From NCBI GenBank assembly GCA_905200615.1, contig CAJKLB010000056.1:1-10375 (forward strand): a stretch of 10,375 bases of DNA, written 5' to 3'. The notes under the pieces were generated by a model. It saw only the letters and a list, made by a program, of their open reading frames with translations, had not been told where the DNA came from and did no database searches. Of this stretch, positions 1-7,374 are shown in pieces. Position numbers and translations under genes: made by a program. Position 1 is the stretch's first letter, and each line of letters starts with the position of its first letter. The stretch is from an uncultured Selenomonadales bacterium. Lineage in GTDB: Bacteria > Bacillota > Clostridia > Christensenellales > QALW01.

Positions 1-1522
1 CAGGAGCCGAAACTTCCTTGGAAACCTTCTTGTCAGAGTCCAACGGCTTCATTGTGGGGAATAACAGCACATCACGGATAGCGGCGCTGTCAGTAAGCAT
101 CATCACAAGCCGATCAATACCGATGCCAAGGCCGCCAGTCGGGGGCATACCGTATTCCAGCGCGCAAAGAAAATCCTCGTCCACATCATTCGCTTCTTCG
201 TCACCCAATGCCTTCAGCCTAGCCTGCTCCTCAAAGCGGCCGCGCTGATCGATAGGATCATTTAATTCTGAAAAAGCATTCGCATGCTCCCGTCCTACAA
301 TAAACAGTTCAAACCGCTCGGTAAAATCAGGATCCTGCGGTTTACGTTTGGCAAGGGGCGAAATTTCCACCGGATGCTCGGTAATAAACGTAGGCTGAAT
401 CAAGTTCTTTTCGCAATATTCTTCAAAGAACAAATTCAAAATATCGCCTTTTTTATGATGTTCCTCATAAGCAATATGATGTTGCTTTGCCAAATCACGG
501 GCTTCCTCCAAGGAAGAAACCGCGTCAAAATCAATGCCGGCATATTTCTTCACCGCCTGCTTCATAGTAAGCCGTTCAAAGGGTTTTGCTAAATCAAGCT
601 CATATTCACCGTACTTAACGACCGGTGTTTTTAAAACCTCACAAGCTAAATATTTAATTAAATCTTCGGTTAAATCCATCATTCCCTCAAAATCAGTATA
701 CGCCTGATAAAGTTCCAAAAGAGTAAACTCAGGATTATGACGCACCGAAAGGCCCTCATTGCGGAACACGCGGCCGATCTCATAAACTCTGTCAAAACCG
801 CCGACAATCAGCCGTTTTAAATAGAGCTCTAAAGAAATACGCAGATACATATCCATATCCAGTGCGTTGTGATGCGTAATGAACGGACGGGCATTGGCTC
901 CGCCGGCCATGGTCTGCAATACCGGCGTTTCTACTTCTAAGAAGCCGCGCATATCCAAATAATTACGTATTTCGCGGATAATTAAAGAACGCTTCCGAAA
1001 AGCTTCTTTTACTTCAGGATGAATAATCAGATCCACATATCGCTGACGGTATCTGGCATCGATATCTTTCAGCCCATGATATTTTTCCGGCAGCACCTGA
1101 AGAGATTTGGAAAGCAGCTGAATACTCTGCACATGAATCGATACTTCGCCGGTCTGCGTCCGAAACACATACCCTTTTATCCCTATAATATCGCCGATAT
1201 CCATCTGCTTAAATTCCGCGTATTCTTCTGTACCGATATCATCACGGCGCACATATAACTGAATAAGCCCTTTGTTGTCGCGTAAATGGGCAAAACTGGC
1301 CTTCCCCATCACCCGCTTGGACATCAGCCGTCCGGCAACAGAAACCTGCATTTCTTTTCCGTCTTCATAATGATCGATAATATCCTGAGAATAATCCCTG
1401 CAATCATACTTGGTAATCACAAAAGGATTTTTTCCGTTCTGATTCAGCATCTCCAACTTTTCGCGGCGAACTTTAAGAACCTCATTTAAATCTTTTTCCT
1501 GCGAAGCGTTATTTTCCGTCAT
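1..1522 (-). CDS. lysS: Lysine--tRNA ligase, class II (3' end cut by window edge)
   Basis: Charges tRNA-Lys with lysine in the cytoplasm, using ATP. The frame is open for 507 codons from the ATG at 1522 to base 1 with no stop, so only the C-terminal tip is missing. Residues about 60-140 form the OB-fold anticodon-binding domain (VAGRLMSKR, then the SFAHLRD stretch). The class II core follows: motif 1 around 187-201 (FLEVETP), motif 2 around 250-270 (GRVFRNEG, RHNPEFT), and motif 3 around 464-476 (GLGIGIDRLVM). The REHANAFSELND stretch (411-422) is typical of bacterial LysS. The start is supported by an AAAGGAAAGG ribosome binding site just upstream, and the gene lies 18 bases after greA, so the two are almost certainly cotranscribed. 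The family usually ends soon after the RDVLLFP stretch (483-489); here at least 18 more residues follow, rich in Lys, Ser and Asp, so there is a short C-terminal tail of unknown length. Confidence 0.97.
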   Translation of the reverse strand, partial: MTENNASQEKDLNEVLKVRREKLEMLNQNGKNPFVITKYDCRDYSQDIIDHYEDGKEMQVSVAGRLMSKRVMGKASFAHLRDNKGLIQLYVRRDDIGTEEYAEFKQMDIGDIIGIKGYVFRTQTGEVSIHVQSIQLLSKSLQVLPEKYHGLKDIDARYRQRYVDLIIHPEVKEAFRKRSLIIREIRNYLDMRGFLEVETPVLQTMAGGANARPFITHHNALDMDMYLRISLELYLKRLIVGGFDRVYEIGRVFRNEGLSVRHNPEFTLLELYQAYTDFEGMMDLTEDLIKYLACEVLKTPVVKYGEYELDLAKPFERLTMKQAVKKYAGIDFDAVSSLEEARDLAKQHHIAYEEHHKKGDILNLFFEEYCEKNLIQPTFITEHPVEISPLAKRKPQDPDFTERFELFIVGREHANAFSELNDPIDQRGRFEEQARLKALGDEEANDVDEDFLCALEYGMPPTGGLGIGIDRLVMMLTDSAAIRDVLLFPTMKPLDSDKKVSKEVSAP

Positions 1523-1540
1523 TCCGTTTTATCCTTTCCT

Positions 1541-2023
1541 TTAATCCTTAGGTAAAATTTCCAACAACTTATATGTGAGCACGCCTGAAGCTGTGTTCAC
1601 CTTAATGGTAGCACCTTTTTTCTTGCGCAGAAGAGCGCTTCCGATAGGACTTAAATTGGAAATTTTCCCATGAAAAGGGTCCGCTTCGCTGGAACCGATA
1701 ATATCATATATTAATTCTTCCTTGGTTTGCATATCTTTAATTTTTACTTTAGAGCCCACACGTACCTCGTCATTGGGCAGCATGGAATCATCGATAACCA
1801 CAGCGTTATTCAACTGCTGCTGCATCGCGGCGATTTCCGCTTCCATTTCCGCCTGTTCCCGTTTGGCCTCGTCATACTCGCTGTTTTCCGAAAGGTCTCC
1901 CAGTTCACGAGCGGCAGAAATGCGCCGGGAAATTTCCGGTCTTCTTACCTGCAAATAATAATCTAATTTTTCCTGAAGCTTTGCCTTTCCTTCGGCAGTC
2001 ATCATATTTTTATTTTCACTCAT
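1541..2023 (-). CDS. greA: Transcription elongation factor GreA
   Basis: GreA enters the secondary channel of backtracked RNA polymerase and stimulates cleavage of the extruded RNA 3' end, rescuing stalled complexes. The protein has 160 residues, the usual length (E. coli GreA has 158). The N-terminal half (about 1-80) is the antiparallel coiled coil. Its tip carries the family signature GDLSENSEY at 42-50, with the acidic residues D43 and E46 that position the catalytic magnesium. The C-terminal half (about 85-158) is the FKBP-like domain, with the usual SPIGSALLRKKKG segment. The start has an AAGGAG ribosome binding site seven bases upstream. A consensus promoter lies immediately upstream, and lysS follows after 18 bases, a common Firmicutes arrangement. 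Nothing is missing or broken. GreB is less likely because of the general sequence match and because greB is largely proteobacterial. Confidence 0.97.
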   Translation of the reverse strand: MSENKNMMTAEGKAKLQEKLDYYLQVRRPEISRRISAARELGDLSENSEYDEAKREQAEMEAEIAAMQQQLNNAVVIDDSMLPNDEVRVGSKVKIKDMQTKEELIYDIIGSSEADPFHGKISNLSPIGSALLRKKKGATIKVNTASGVLTYKLLEILPKD

Positions 2024-2054
2024 AAAAAAACTCCTTAACCGCTAAATACAATAT

Positions 2055-2083
2055 ATTATATTACGTCTCGTCCATTATGTCAA
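2055..2083 (-). promoter_or_regulatory. Consensus sigma-A promoter of greA-lysS
   Basis: Read on the minus strand, a -35 TTGACA (2078-2083) is separated by exactly 17 bases from a -10 TATAAT (2055-2060). Both hexamers match the consensus fully. Transcription should start near 2047-2049, giving a leader of about 25 bases that carries the greA ribosome binding site. The -35 and spacer lie inside the last codons of the SGNH hydrolase gene, so greA-lysS is expressed independently of that gene even though the orientation would allow read-through. Confidence 0.85.
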
Positions 2084-3056
2084 ACAAATCGGGGTGCCGT
2101 TTTTTCAATTCTTTCTCCAATGCTCTGCCGTAAAACAAAAATCCCAAATCATTCGGATGCAGTCCTCCGTCATAATAATACTCAGGTGTCTGAGGCATAA
2201 AAGACGCGGTTTCTATTACCTTTACTCCGTTTTCCGCTGCCGCGACGCGAATGAATTCCCTTACCTCTTCCAGAGTCCCTGCCGCCTTTTTTTCTTCTTG
2301 TCCGATGCGCCAAATCGGCAGCACCGCAAAGACAGGTACTAATGGGTATAACTTTTTTATCTTTTTAAAATAGCCGCTTGCCTGATCAAAAATATCTTTT
2401 TTATCTGTTGCCCAATCATTTGTTCCATAAGCAACAAGAATTATTTCCGGCAAAAATTCCGGCAGCAACTCTATATTTTCCTCACAGAAGATATCACCGC
2501 CTATTCCTTGGTTTACCACTTCGGCCTGCATGGCATCGGCCAAAAGATTTACATAGGAAAGCTGCGGATGATACGCATCATACCCTTGAGTTATGGAATC
2601 CCCCAAAGCCAGCAGCTTTCTTCTTTTTTCCGCCGGTCGGATACCGCCATCAGGTACGCTCATATGCTTTAAGGCGATTCCCGAAACATTGGGAAAATAA
2701 ACGGTAACATGTGACGGCTGCTCTCTTTCGGGAACGGAAAGAACAAACGTTCCCTGATCCGAATGATTTTCTTTATAATAATGTACCGTATTTACGCCGT
2801 TTATAAGTCCGTCAATGGCGTAATATTCACGCCCGGAACCGGGAAATATCTTAAAATCAAAAGAAACGCTTCCGCCATAGCAGTAAAAATCCAGTCGCAT
2901 CCCGGCGGTAGCGTACATGCGCGGAGCGAATCCCCTCTGCCGCAAGATCTTTTCTTGTCCAGGCGTAAAGCGAAAAAAATGTAAATATCCTTCTCTCTCC
3001 TCAATTCTAAGAGCGCCAAAGGTAATTTTTTTGATCTCTTCCGCATTTAAAATCAT
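2061..3056 (-). CDS. SGNH/GDSL-type hydrolase (esterase or acyl-deacetylase)
   Basis: A serine hydrolase of the SGNH superfamily, 331 residues. The catalytic blocks lie in order in the C-terminal half: block I GDSIT at 152-156 (nucleophile S154), block II GIGGD at 184-188, block III GTND at 211-214 (oxyanion N213), and block V DGGLHPND with D296 and H300. Residues 1-145 form a separate beta-rich domain, resembling the N-terminal domain of carbohydrate-esterase-like SGNH proteins. No signal peptide or membrane helix is visible, so the enzyme is probably cytoplasmic. The two-domain layout suggests removal of acetyl or other acyl groups from a sugar or glycan fragment, but the substrate cannot be read from the sequence. 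The ATG at 3056 follows an AAGGAGAG ribosome binding site with good spacing. It has its own promoter and lies 37 bases upstream of greA, which has a separate promoter, so a functional link to greA-lysS is not implied. Confidence 0.9.
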   Translation of the reverse strand: MILNAEEIKKITFGALRIEEREGYLHFFRFTPGQEKILRQRGFAPRMYATAGMRLDFYCYGGSVSFDFKIFPGSGREYYAIDGLINGVNTVHYYKENHSDQGTFVLSVPEREQPSHVTVYFPNVSGIALKHMSVPDGGIRPAEKRRKLLALGDSITQGYDAYHPQLSYVNLLADAMQAEVVNQGIGGDIFCEENIELLPEFLPEIILVAYGTNDWATDKKDIFDQASGYFKKIKKLYPLVPVFAVLPIWRIGQEEKKAAGTLEEVREFIRVAAAENGVKVIETASFMPQTPEYYYDGGLHPNDLGFLFYGRALEKELKKRHPDLFDIMDET

Positions 3057-3095
3057 AAAATTCTCTCCTTAAAAACAGTAAAAAAATTTTTATTT

Positions 3096-3124
3096 AGTGT
3101 AGCACAAAAAAAAGCCCCTGACAA
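3096..3124 (-). promoter_or_regulatory. Extended -10 sigma-A promoter of the SGNH hydrolase gene
   Basis: On the minus strand, TTGTCA (3119-3124, five of six consensus bases) is followed after 17 bases by TACACT (3096-3101, four of six). The -10 is preceded by TGC, giving an extended -10 element. The predicted transcription start near 3088 leaves a leader of about 32 bases before the ATG at 3056, with the ribosome binding site inside it. Confidence 0.7.
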
Positions 3125-3198
3125 ACCCTTTTATGTATATTTTCGGCGTTTTTGTATATCCTAAAACTGAAAGACTATAGAAAGAGGGTTATCGATTT

Positions 3199-3546
3199 AT
3201 GAGAAGCAATATAAAATGTGACGCCGAAAAATGTATGCATAACTGTGATGGACTTTGCGACGCGGCAGTGGTGCATGTACGTGACGGAAAGGGCAATTCT
3301 CAAAGTGCCCGCTGCACGACCTACGCTTACCGCATTTCCAACAGCGGCAGCCGTCTCTTGATGGAAATGGGCGAGGATATGTCTCTTGACAGGCATGATA
3401 AGGACGAGGATATTCCGATTGCCTGCGGAAAATTCGATTGCCGCCACAACGAGGATTGCGCCTGTACCGCAGGAAGCATCCACGTACTTTCTCCCTGTGA
3501 CTGCAGCCATAATCAATGCTCCTGCAACACCTACAAACCGAAATAA
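3199..3546 (+). CDS. Cysteine-rich DUF1540-type protein with two domain copies
   Basis: A 115-residue protein with 13 cysteines (7, 12, 16, 20, 39, 76, 81, 87, 89, 100, 102, 107, 109). It is built from two halves of the same pattern: residues about 5-42 (KCxHNCDGLC, AAVVHV, then CTTY) and about 74-112 (DCRHN, CxC, GSIHV, then a cysteine cluster and NTY). The pattern C, CxHN, C, a short beta strand xIxV, then a closing C is that of DUF1540, a small family common in Clostridia and other Firmicutes and of unknown function; metal binding is plausible. A hydrophilic linker (about 48-72) joins the halves. There is no signal peptide or membrane segment. The start follows an AAAGAGGG site about ten bases upstream. 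I could not find a convincing promoter. The stop is only eight bases before the -35 of the pheST promoter, and no terminator separates them, so transcripts would run into the T-box leader. Confidence 0.85.
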   Translation: MRSNIKCDAEKCMHNCDGLCDAAVVHVRDGKGNSQSARCTTYAYRISNSGSRLLMEMGEDMSLDRHDKDEDIPIACGKFDCRHNEDCACTAGSIHVLSPCDCSHNQCSCNTYKPK

Positions 3547-3554
3547 AAAAACAG

Positions 3555-3583
3555 TTGCCAATTTTTTTCCCCTGTGCTACAAT
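3555..3583 (+). promoter_or_regulatory. Extended -10 sigma-A promoter of the pheST operon
   Basis: TTGCCA (3555-3560) and TACAAT (3578-3583) each match five of six consensus bases and are separated by 17 bases. The -10 is preceded by TGC, making it an extended -10. The predicted start near 3590 fits the beginning of the T-box leader. The design closely resembles the SGNH hydrolase promoter: T-tract in the spacer and TGTGCTACA in both. Confidence 0.8.
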
Positions 3584-3589
3584 GTTTTT

Positions 3590-3834
3590 TGTTAAAAATG
3601 ATAAAAGCGATGAAAAAGCAAAGTAGTTGTAGGGGTATTTACACAGAGAGAGACGTACAATAGGTGCAAGCGTCTTTTTATACCGGCAATGAAGTTCCCT
3701 TTTGAGCTTCCGGCTGAAAGATCAGTAGGCCCGGACGGCAAAACACCGTTATGTTGTTGAGGCACTTGTTTGAGTGTAAATTAGGGTGGTACCACGGTCT
3801 TCGTCCCTTGCGGCGAAGACCTTTATTTTATTTT
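3590..3834 (+). promoter_or_regulatory. T-box leader (tRNA-Phe sensor) of pheST
   Basis: This leader senses uncharged tRNA-Phe and allows transcription of pheST only when charging is low. Stem I can be drawn: AAAAG (3614-3618) pairs with CTTTT (3699-3703), GGTAT (3634-3638) with ATACC (3680-3684), and AGACG (3651-3655) with CGTCT (3671-3675). The distal elements AGAGAG (3645-3650) and GGTGCAAG (3663-3670) are typical. The loop E elements AGTA (3622-3625) and GAA (3691-3693) face each other; the specifier, one base after GAA, is TTC (3695-3697), a Phe codon. Stem II carries AGTA at 3724-3727, and a CACT/AGTG hairpin (3763-3776) fits stem III. The T-box core AGGGTGGTACCACG is at 3783-3796. Its TGGT bulge can pair with the ACCA end of a tRNA with discriminator A, as tRNA-Phe has. 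Together with the downstream pheST genes this makes the call firm. Confidence 0.96.
3796..3834 (+). terminator. Regulated leader terminator of the pheST T-box
   Basis: GGTCTTCG (3796-3803) pairs perfectly with CGAAGACC (3814-3821) across a ten-base loop, followed by a T-rich run (3822-3834). The 5' arm begins at the last base of the T-box core, so terminator and antiterminator are mutually exclusive. This is the default OFF state when tRNA-Phe is charged. Confidence 0.92.
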
Positions 3835-3850
3835 CAGGAGGATTTTTGTG

Positions 3851-4873
3851 ATGCTTGATACACTGAACAGCATAAAGCAGCGCTTTGAGGAGCGCCTGCA
3901 AAAACTAAAAGACATCAATGATCTGGAAGAACTGCGTGTAGCCTTTACGGGAAAAAAAGGCGAGCTCACCCAATTACTGCGTTCTATGGGAACAATTCCC
4001 GCTGAAGAAAGACCGAAAATGGGGCAAAAAGTAAACGAACTGCGGAATTTGATCGAAGATGCACTGACACACAAACGTGCGGAATTAACTGCCTCTCTGC
4101 GCTCGGCCCAGCTGCAAAACGAGAGTGTCGACGTTACCATTCCGGCTAAGCCTTTGAAACAAGGCACTCTGCATCCCCTTTCTCTCACCCAGGAGCGCAT
4201 GTGCGAAATTTTCCGCAGTATGGGGTTTGACGTGGTGGACGGACCGGAAATAGAAACCGACTATTATAATTTTAAAGCACTGAACCTGCCGGAGGATCAC
4301 CCCGCACGCGATATGCAGGATACTTTCTACTTAACCAAAAATCTGCTGCTGCGCACCCAGACTTCCGCCGCACAGATCCGCACGATGAAATCCCGCAATG
4401 TGCCCATCCGGGTAGTCTGCCCCGGCCGCGTATACCGTGCTGACGAGGTAGACGCTACCCATTCCCCCGTGTTCCATCAGTTGGAAGGACTTGTAGTAGA
4501 CAAAGGCATCAACCTGTGCCATTTAAAATATGTACTTGAAGAATTTGCCCGTGAAATGTACGGAAATGATACAAAAATCAAATTCCGTCCCTCCTATTTC
4601 CCCTTTACCGAACCCAGTGTGGAGGTAGATATATCCTGTACCGAATGCGGCGGCAAAGGCTGCCGCATCTGCAAGGGCATCGGCTGGATCGAAATTCTCG
4701 GCGCGGGTATGGTTCATCCCAACGTTTTAAGGGAATGCGGTATCGACCCTGAGGTTTACAGTGGCTTTGCTTTTGGTATCGGCATAGACCGCATTGCGAT
4801 TACCAGTTATAAAATTCCCGATTTACGCCTGGTATTTGAAAATGACGTACGCTTTTTAAAGCAGTTTAAGTAA
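3851..4873 (+). CDS. pheS: Phenylalanine--tRNA ligase alpha subunit
   Basis: Catalytic subunit of the (alpha-beta)2 PheRS heterotetramer that charges tRNA-Phe. The protein has 340 residues, the normal length. Residues about 1-85 are the N-terminal coiled coil that contacts tRNA. The class II core follows: HPLSLTQERM (108-117), motif 2 region GRVYRADEVDATHSPVFHQ (192-210), the FRPSYFPFTEPS segment (245-256), and motif 3 FAFGIGIDRI (306-315). The phenylalanine-pocket alanine is A307 in GFAFG. Four cysteines (C263, C266, C271, C274) form the CxxC-x4-CxxC stretch usual in Firmicutes PheS. A GTG at 3848 directly precedes the ATG at 3851; AGGAGG at 3836-3841 is six bases from the GTG and nine from the ATG, so either could serve, giving 341 or 340 residues. 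I chose the ATG. pheT starts 15 bases downstream, and both genes are controlled by the T-box. Confidence 0.97.
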   Translation: MLDTLNSIKQRFEERLQKLKDINDLEELRVAFTGKKGELTQLLRSMGTIPAEERPKMGQKVNELRNLIEDALTHKRAELTASLRSAQLQNESVDVTIPAKPLKQGTLHPLSLTQERMCEIFRSMGFDVVDGPEIETDYYNFKALNLPEDHPARDMQDTFYLTKNLLLRTQTSAAQIRTMKSRNVPIRVVCPGRVYRADEVDATHSPVFHQLEGLVVDKGINLCHLKYVLEEFAREMYGNDTKIKFRPSYFPFTEPSVEVDISCTECGGKGCRICKGIGWIEILGAGMVHPNVLRECGIDPEVYSGFAFGIGIDRIAITSYKIPDLRLVFENDVRFLKQFK

Positions 4874-4888
4874 GGGAGGGAAAATAAA

Positions 4889-7264
4889 ATGAAGGTTTCA
4901 CTGAATTGGCTCAAAAAATATGTGGATATCGATGTTGCCCCCGAGGTTCTTTGCGAAAAAATGACCGCTCAGGGTTTTGAAGTGGAAAGCATGGAAAAAA
5001 GCTCGGTGATGAGCAACGTAGTAACCGCAAAAATCAAACAAATCCAAAAGCATCCGGATTCCGATCATCTGCAGATCTGCCAGTTGGACTGCGGCATAGG
5101 CGAAGAGGTACAGATCGTTACCGGCGCCGATAATATCTTTGAAGGAGCCCTGGTCCCCGCGGCGCTGCACGATTCCCACCTGCCCAACGGCATGCACATC
5201 AAAAAGGGAAAACTGCGCGGCATTGTCAGCAACGGCATGATGTGCTCCGGCGAAGAATTATGCTTAAACGGTACGGGGTATCCCGGAGCCGATGTATACG
5301 GCATCTTAATTCTTGAAGATCGCTGGGCACCGGGAACCGATATGAATACCGTACTTGGAACCGATGATTGTGTGATCGATTTCTCCGTTACACCCAACCG
5401 TCCGGACTGTAACTGTGTGCTGGGTATCGCCCGTGAGGTAGCCGTTTGTCTTAAAAAGGATTTCCGCCTGCCGGAAACAAAGTACACGGTAAAAAAGGAA
5501 GCCTCTCTGCCGGTACAGGTTACGGTGGAAGATGATGCGCTCTGCCCCCGGTACATAGGCACCGCGGTAGAAAATATCCGCCTTGCGCCTTCTCCCCAGT
5601 GGATGTGCGATTGTTTAAATGCCGCGGGTATGCGGCCGATTAACAACATCGTAGATATTACCAACTTTGTAATGCTGGAAACCGGCCAGCCAATGCACGC
5701 CTTTGATATTCACGATATTGCCGATCGTCACATTATCGTGCGCCGGGCCAAAGAGAATGAAGAACTTACCACCCTTGACGGCAAAAAGCACACCCTTACC
5801 GATGAGATGCTTGTAATCGCCGACGGTGAGCGTGCTGTAGGCATTGCCGGTGTTATGGGCGGACTGAACAGCGAAATAAAAGACACAACCAAAAACATTT
5901 TTTTTGAATCCGCAAAATTCCGGCGGGACAGTGTCCGTAAAACGGCCAAGGCTTTAGGCATCCGCACGGAGGCAAGCGCGCGGTATGAGAAAGGAATTGA
6001 CGCTGCCGGCTGCCGGTTTGCGATGGATCGCGCCCTTCATCTGATTGATGCCTTGAACGCAGGGGATATTACCGCCTGGGCGCCGGATATCTGCAAAGAG
6101 CCGCCTAAAGATACTGTTTTAGAAGTACCGGTTACGCAGATTCAGGCTTTGTTGGGCATTGAAATTCCGGTTCAAACCATGTTGGATATTCTTAATCGGC
6201 TGGGGATCGATACCCAAGAGGAAAACGGAGTTCTCCGCTGCCTGATTCCTTCCCGACGTGACGATATCGAAGGCGGTGCTGATCTTGCGGAAGAAATCAT
6301 CCGCGTATACGGCTATGACCACATTGAATCACAGCCGCTTTGCGGGGTACTTACCCGCGGAACCAAAACCAAGCAGCAACAGTTTTGTGATCTTGCAAAA
6401 GAAGTTCTGCTCTCTTGTGCCGCGAATGAAACGGTTACCTATTCGTTTATTTCTCAAAAGGCCTATGACTCTCTTGGGCTTTCATCGGAAAATGCTATCA
6501 AAATTCTGAATCCCTTAGGGGAAGATTACAGTCTGATGCGCACGCAGCTTTATTCCAGCATGCTTTCGGTTATGGCGCTGAATGCCAGCCGGGGAACAAC
6601 AGAAATGCGTTTGTTCGAAATCAGCAAGCTGTTTCTGGCCAAAGAGCAGCCTCTTTCTCAGCAGCCTGAGGAACGCAGCGCAATGATAATCGGTCTGATG
6701 GGCGAAAATGAGGATTTCTTTACCTTAAAAGCCATCGTAGAAACGCTGCTGAACCGCTTCGGTGTAAAGGGTGTTTATACAAGAAGCGAAGAGCCGTTTT
6801 TGCATCCCGGAAGGCAAGCACAGGTAACTGCCGGCGGAAAATATATTGCCACCCTCGGCGAGCTTCATCCCGATACCGCTGAAATCTTTGAAATAGAAGG
6901 CCGGCCGCTGCTGGCGCAAATTGATCTGGCGCAGCTGTTCGCTCTTGCCAACTTAAAAGTGCTTTACAAGCCGCTTCCCAAATATCCGGCTATGATGCGG
7001 GATCTTGCGGTGCTGGTAGACGCTTCGCAGGAAATCGGACCGATGTTGGAAGCCATTGCTTCTGCCGGAGGCAGTCTGATTACCAACGTAGAACTGTTTG
7101 ACATCTACAAAAGCGATTCTCTGGGCGCGGGAAAAATGAGTGTTGCCTTCTCCATTACCATGCTTAATCCTGAGCGCACACTCAAGTATGAGGAAGCACA
7201 GAAAGCTTTTGATAAAATCGTGCGCGCCTTGGAATATCGTTTCGGTGCCGTGCTTCGCAGCTGA
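4889..7264 (+). CDS. pheT: Phenylalanine--tRNA ligase beta subunit
   Basis: Partner of PheS: it binds tRNA-Phe, supplies the editing site that removes mischarged tyrosine, and binds the anticodon stem. At 791 residues it is full length. Domains in order: an N-terminal EMAP/OB-type tRNA-binding domain (about 39-150, with HPDSDHLQIC and the GIVSNGMMCS stretch); the B3/B4 editing domain (about 210-385, with RYIG, the NIVDITNFVMLETGQPMHAFD region and IAGVMGG); the B5 DNA-binding-like domain (about 408-480, with IPSRRDDIEGGADLAEEI); the inactive class-II-like core (about 490-690, with NPLGEDYSLMRT and LHPGRQA); and the C-terminal ferredoxin-fold anticodon-binding domain (about 697-791, with KYPAMMRDLAVLVD). 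A GGGAGGG ribosome binding site lies between pheS and the ATG. No truncation or frameshift is seen. The gene ends just before a strong terminator. Confidence 0.97.
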   Translation: MKVSLNWLKKYVDIDVAPEVLCEKMTAQGFEVESMEKSSVMSNVVTAKIKQIQKHPDSDHLQICQLDCGIGEEVQIVTGADNIFEGALVPAALHDSHLPNGMHIKKGKLRGIVSNGMMCSGEELCLNGTGYPGADVYGILILEDRWAPGTDMNTVLGTDDCVIDFSVTPNRPDCNCVLGIAREVAVCLKKDFRLPETKYTVKKEASLPVQVTVEDDALCPRYIGTAVENIRLAPSPQWMCDCLNAAGMRPINNIVDITNFVMLETGQPMHAFDIHDIADRHIIVRRAKENEELTTLDGKKHTLTDEMLVIADGERAVGIAGVMGGLNSEIKDTTKNIFFESAKFRRDSVRKTAKALGIRTEASARYEKGIDAAGCRFAMDRALHLIDALNAGDITAWAPDICKEPPKDTVLEVPVTQIQALLGIEIPVQTMLDILNRLGIDTQEENGVLRCLIPSRRDDIEGGADLAEEIIRVYGYDHIESQPLCGVLTRGTKTKQQQFCDLAKEVLLSCAANETVTYSFISQKAYDSLGLSSENAIKILNPLGEDYSLMRTQLYSSMLSVMALNASRGTTEMRLFEISKLFLAKEQPLSQQPEERSAMIIGLMGENEDFFTLKAIVETLLNRFGVKGVYTRSEEPFLHPGRQAQVTAGGKYIATLGELHPDTAEIFEIEGRPLLAQIDLAQLFALANLKVLYKPLPKYPAMMRDLAVLVDASQEIGPMLEAIASAGGSLITNVELFDIYKSDSLGAGKMSVAFSITMLNPERTLKYEEAQKAFDKIVRALEYRFGAVLRS

Positions 7265-7281
7265 ATCTAAAAAAACATCAA

Positions 7282-7331
7282 AGGGTATCCTTTAACCGTC
7301 ATTTTTTTGACTTTTAGGATACCCTCTTTTT
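7282..7331. terminator. Intrinsic terminator after pheT, probably bidirectional
   Basis: A ten-base perfect stem, AGGGTATCCT (7282-7291) with AGGATACCCT (7316-7325), is followed on the plus strand by CTTTTTTT. The 24-base loop contains a second small hairpin, GTCA (7298-7301) with TGAC (7308-7311). On the minus strand the same stem is followed by TTGATGTTTTTTT, so it can also end transcripts of the convergent ABC transporter gene, whose stop codon is about 50 bases away. Confidence 0.9.
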
Positions 7332-7374
7332 TTATACAAACGCCTATCTGTATTTGCACAGGCCGTATGTTTGG

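Noticed and set aside
18..1489. Several plus-strand frames across the lysS region.
   Set aside because: They are antisense shadows of lysS, whose own frame is continuous with all class II motifs.
3152..3181. A promoter TTGTAT with TATAGA for the DUF1540 gene.
   Set aside because: Hexamers match poorly and the implied start would fall at or after the ribosome binding site. I also saw no clear sporulation-sigma motif.
3175..3561. A 128-codon minus-strand frame opposite the cysteine-rich gene.
   Set aside because: The plus-strand frame has a ribosome binding site and a repeated cysteine pattern of a known family; the antisense frame has neither.
3708..3710. A second TTC in the T-box leader as the specifier codon.
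   Set aside because: It lies outside the loop E context; the TTC at 3695-3697 directly follows GAA opposite AGTA, as in established T-boxes.
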